DNA from: Microbacterium sp.
GTDB taxonomy: Bacteria; Actinomycetota; Actinomycetes; Actinomycetales; Microbacteriaceae
Assembly: GCA_017306415.1 (NCBI GenBank)
Contig: JAFKIL010000001.1
Span: 806,001 to 870,000, forward strand
DNA: 64,000 nt
Direction: 5' to 3'
Part shown: positions 61,846 through 64,000 of the stretch, in pieces
Layout: every line of letters starts with the position of its first letter
Position numbering within the stretch: position 1 is the stretch's first letter
Translations under genes and position numbers: made by a program
The notes under the pieces: model-generated
Told to the model about the DNA's origin: nothing
The model's database searches: none
The model's input: only the letters and a program-made list of their open reading frames with translations

Positions 61846-62589
61846 TCAGCGGCCGAGTCCGAGCCCGCCCCAGACGGCCGAGCGCCCGGGGACGATCCGG
61901 CTCAGCAGCACGGTGATGGCCCCGAGCACCGCGACGACGGCGACGATCGCGCCGCAGTAGGACACGACCCCCTCCCAGCCGCCGACCTGCCGCGGATCGA
62001 GGAAGTAGTACGGGACCCAGTGGTCGGCCGACGCCCCGCGCACGGCGAACACCACGGCGAGCCAGGCCAGCGGATGCAGCAGCCACAGGGGCACGGACGA
62101 CCACGCGACCGGGGCTCGCGGCGGCAGCACCACCCACCACACCGCGGCTGCCAGCGGACTCAGCGCATGCAGCACGAGGTCGCCGCCGCCGTCGTGCAGG
62201 AGAAGACCGTACACGATGCCGGTGATGGCGAGATCGACCGTCGCGAGCCCACGGAGCGACTCGATCCCCGCCGACGGCGCGCGCCCGCGCAGGAGGGCGG
62301 TGGTACAGAGGACGAGCACGACGAGGAAGAGCACGTTCGACTGCACCGTGAAGTAGAGGAGCGGGCGGATCGCCCCGAACGGCACCTGCGCGCCCATGTT
62401 GCCGAACCAGGGCAGCAGCGCGGCCCCGACCAGCAGAGCGACGACCGACAGCACCACGGCGACGACCACCCGCGCGGCGCGTCCTCCGTGCGCGTCGGGC
62501 CTGCTGCTGCGCGCGGCCGCACGCGAGGTGACGGGGACGACGTTCGTCGGCAACAGACCTCCCGGAGCGGTGCCGACGACCCACTCCAC
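61846..62589 (-). CDS. Pr6Pr family membrane protein
   Basis: About 247 residues from a GTG (V-E-W-V-V-G); the exact start is uncertain, as no ribosome site stands out. Six or so hydrophobic segments; family marks are FTVQSNVLFLVVLVLCTTALLRGR, HALSPLAAAVWWVVLPPR and HWVPYYFLDPRQVGGW. Related to FAR-17a/AIG1-like proteins, whose bacterial role is unknown. It converges on the MFS gene with 14 bases between. Confidence 0.78.
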   Translation of the reverse strand: MEWVVGTAPGGLLPTNVVPVTSRAAARSSRPDAHGGRAARVVVAVVLSVVALLVGAALLPWFGNMGAQVPFGAIRPLLYFTVQSNVLFLVVLVLCTTALLRGRAPSAGIESLRGLATVDLAITGIVYGLLLHDGGGDLVLHALSPLAAAVWWVVLPPRAPVAWSSVPLWLLHPLAWLAVVFAVRGASADHWVPYYFLDPRQVGGWEGVVSYCGAIVAVVAVLGAITVLLSRIVPGRSAVWGGLGLGR

Positions 62590-62678
62590 CGGGAGGAGGC
62601 TCGCCGGCGAGGAAAGAGGACCTTCGAAGCCGATGCTCTCACATCCGCCGACGACGGGCGAGTGCGCTCGCAGGGGTA

Positions 62679-62849
62679 TCAGTTGGATGCGAGGACCGGG
62701 ACCACGACGGCACGGAACTCCGCGCACGAGCGGATGTCGCACAGCGAGCACTCGGTGCCCTTGCGGTAGTGCTCGTGGGCGTCGCGGCCGTGACCGCACT
62801 CGCACACGTCGGATGCGACCATCGCGTCCGTCCGCTTCGACTTGCGCAT
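62679..62849 (-). CDS. Small zinc-ribbon-like protein
   Basis: 56 residues from an ATG behind GGGGGAGACGGAG. Five cysteines and two histidines sit in CECGHGRDAHEHYRKG and CSLCDIRSC, a pattern that fits one or two zinc sites. The N-terminus is basic (MRKSKR), so nucleic-acid binding is possible. No family recognised. It is followed, on the same strand, by the Pr6Pr gene. Confidence 0.62.
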   Translation of the reverse strand: MRKSKRTDAMVASDVCECGHGRDAHEHYRKGTECSLCDIRSCAEFRAVVVPVLASN

Positions 62850-62934
62850 GCTCCGTCTCCCCCTCGTCGCCGGCTCACCCCATGGCTCGGCTGACCCCAT
62901 CTTCCTCCGTATTCCTGGGAAATGCGCGTGGATT

Positions 62935-62965
62935 TGTCCCCCTTAATTCACGATCCGTGTCCCCC
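62935..62965 (+). repeat. Direct repeat TGTCCCCC in the leader of the terminal GT2 gene
   Basis: TGTCCCCC occurs at 62935-62942 and 62958-62965, 23 bases apart, about two helical turns. It lies in the 323-base gap between the zinc-ribbon gene and the glycosyltransferase, which is richer in A/T here (TTAATTC between the copies, AAAAAGG after). A regulator pair-site is plausible. Confidence 0.4.
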
Positions 62966-62986
62966 AAAAAGGTAATCAGGTCGAAC

Positions 62987-63022
62987 ATCCTCGGTTACCC
63001 ACCCGAAACACAACCTGAGGAT
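62987..63022 (+). promoter_or_regulatory. Stem-loop in the leader of the terminal GT2 gene
   Basis: ATCCTCGGTT (62987-62996) pairs with AACC-T-GAGGAT (63012-63022), 10 base pairs with one bulged T and a 15-base loop. It is about 150 bases before the GTG start. It could be a leader structure, a terminator of an upstream unit or an attenuator. The rest of this gap shows nothing further that I can name. Confidence 0.45.
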
Positions 63023-63172
63023 CGTCGAAGTCAGGACGAGAGGCCCCGGCCTTCCGCCCCGGACCACCATCATCGGCTGCACCACCAACGCAACTCCCCC
63101 ACCGCCGCCCCCAGCGGCAGTCAGCGAAGGCGCCGGCAGCATGGCTGTCCGGTGTCGCCGGAAGGATGCATC

Positions 63173-63976
63173 GTGACCCACCTGGAAGACCGCGAACCGA
63201 CCGTCAGCATCATCGTCCCCGCCCGGAACGAAGCGAAGAACCTCGAGATCGTCCTGCCGCAGCTGCCGGACGTGCACGAGATCATCGTCGTCGACGGACA
63301 CTCCGTCGACGGCACGCCCGACGTGGCCCGCCGGGTCCGCCCCGACGCGCAGGTCATCACGCAGACCCGAAAAGGCAAGGGCAACGCGCTCGTCTGCGGC
63401 TTCGAGCAGGCGACCGGCGACATCATCGTGATGTTCGACGCCGACGGGTCGGCGGACGCCGCCGAGATCCCCCGGTTCGTCGCGGCGCTCATCGCCGGCG
63501 CCGACGTGAGCAAGGGCAGCCGGTTCCTCCCCGGCGGCGGGAGCGAGGACATCACGCCCCACCGGAGGATGGGCAACCTCCTCCTCAACGGCATGACCAA
63601 CCTCCTGCTGGGCACCCGGTACTCCGACCTCTGCTACGGCTACAACGCGTTCTGGCGCCGCATCCTCGACGACCTCGACCTGCCGTCGAGCCGGCTCGTC
63701 GCCCCCGACGGGCAGATGCTGTGGGGCGACGGGTTCGAGATCGAGACCCTCCTGAACTGCCGGTTCGCCGAGAACCGGCTCACCGTCGTCGAGGTGCCGA
63801 GCGTGGAGCTCCTGCGCATCCACGGCGAGAGCAACCTGAACGCCGTCAGCGACGGGCTCCGCGTGCTCAAGACCGTGCTCGACGAGCGGCTCAACTTCCG
63901 CTCGCGCCGGACGCTGGCGGATGCGCGGGCGACGGTCCCGCCGCGGATGGACGAGCACGAAGTCGCGATCGGCTGA
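63173..63976 (+). CDS. Family 2 glycosyltransferase (dolichyl/polyprenyl-phosphate-sugar synthase-like)
   Basis: 267 residues. GT-A fold: VSIIVPARNEAKNLEIVLPQL, VDGHSVDGT, KGKGNAL, the DxD motif MFDADGSAD, and the downstream FEIETLLNCRF and LLRIHGESNL segments. The N-terminus resembles polyprenyl-phosphate-mannose/glucose synthases. No transmembrane helix. The GTG follows GGAAGGATGC. Probably the first gene of a polysaccharide cluster that continues past the window edge. Confidence 0.86.
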   Translation: MTHLEDREPTVSIIVPARNEAKNLEIVLPQLPDVHEIIVVDGHSVDGTPDVARRVRPDAQVITQTRKGKGNALVCGFEQATGDIIVMFDADGSADAAEIPRFVAALIAGADVSKGSRFLPGGGSEDITPHRRMGNLLLNGMTNLLLGTRYSDLCYGYNAFWRRILDDLDLPSSRLVAPDGQMLWGDGFEIETLLNCRFAENRLTVVEVPSVELLRIHGESNLNAVSDGLRVLKTVLDERLNFRSRRTLADARATVPPRMDEHEVAIG

Positions 63977-63980
63977 GCCG

Positions 63981-64000
63981 ATGACGATCAGCGTCATCGT
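63981..64000 (+). CDS. Start of another glycosyltransferase, cut by the window edge
   Basis: Only the first codons are visible (M-T-I-S-V-I), the usual beginning of GT2 enzymes. The ATG is four bases after the preceding stop, so it is probably co-transcribed with it. Confidence 0.5.

Noticed and set aside
58393..62769. Open frame of more than 1,400 codons on the plus strand
   Set aside because: It runs antisense through the aldolase-like and GntR genes and out of frame through the MFS gene, is very Arg-rich, and has no domain. It is a by-product of high GC.

Overview
The window reads as chromosomal DNA of a high-GC actinobacterium, most likely a Microbacteriaceae member close to Microbacterium. 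The reasons are the base composition, the GC-rich third codon positions, the frequent GTG starts, the many 4-base ATGA/GTGA gene overlaps, and the set of actinobacterial families (MarP-type CvpA/protease, DUF4245, DUF4307, RskA/SigK, GlpX, PIN-PhoH). The genus is inferred. I saw no rRNA, tRNA, insertion sequence, prophage or CRISPR array.

Layout. 1-2150: glycine cleavage operon gcvT-gcvH-gcvP (cut by the window edge) behind a tandem glycine riboswitch. 2237-3412: membrane serine protease of the MarP type. 3477-10232: NAD biosynthesis operon nrtR-nadA-nadB-nadC-nadS, with a glycosyltransferase coupled to its end. 10243-15304: ABC exporter, DUF1345 protein, DHA2-type MFS pump, and a small membrane protein with a tiny Cys-rich partner. 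15421-17800: lipoprotein, Fpg/Nei glycosylase, transglutaminase-like protein. 17942-21676: four genes each overlapping by 4 bases: Dps, an acyl-CoA dehydrogenase-like protein, a PIG-L deacetylase/methyltransferase fusion and a GT2 glycosyltransferase. 21694-27047: accessory stretch with an AT-rich, palindrome-filled intergenic region, a MarR gene, an AttH/CrtC-like protein, a MetE-like protein, a LysR DNA-binding domain alone, and a hydrolase fold lacking its nucleophile.

27317-34320: DUF427, ychF, methyltransferase, DEDDh exonuclease, rmuC, and the gluconeogenic/glycolytic pair glpX and fba, transcribed divergently. 34399-35651: sigma factor and its anti-sigma factor. 36367-41759: ispH, then the coupled chain xseA-xseB-DUF4245-carbonic anhydrase followed by fumC. 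41811-46258: two-component system, a secreted Pro/Thr-rich protein and PIN-PhoH. 46446-50580: a lysine-free aminotransferase-fold protein, a cis-prenyltransferase, an HlyIII protein, DUF4307 and greA. 50602-55562: ilvA with an AI-2E family transporter, and two HTH_42-type proteins, one AlkX-like. 55601-59745: HtpX-like protease, LemA, and an overlapping sugar-lactone oxidase/D-threonine aldolase-like pair. 59836-62849: GntR regulator with a divergent MFS gene, a Pr6Pr membrane protein and a small zinc-ribbon protein. 62850-64000: long leader with repeats, then two GT2 genes that probably open an exopolysaccharide cluster beyond the edge.

The most general pattern is promoter design. Thirteen genes show a TANNNT -10 hexamer exactly six bases before an ATG or GTG, which predicts leaderless transcripts, and four more come close. 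This signal also fixes many of the start codons given below. The best candidates for undescribed biology are the dehydrogenase/deacetylase-methyltransferase/glycosyltransferase cassette coupled to dps, and the aminotransferase-fold protein with no lysine.
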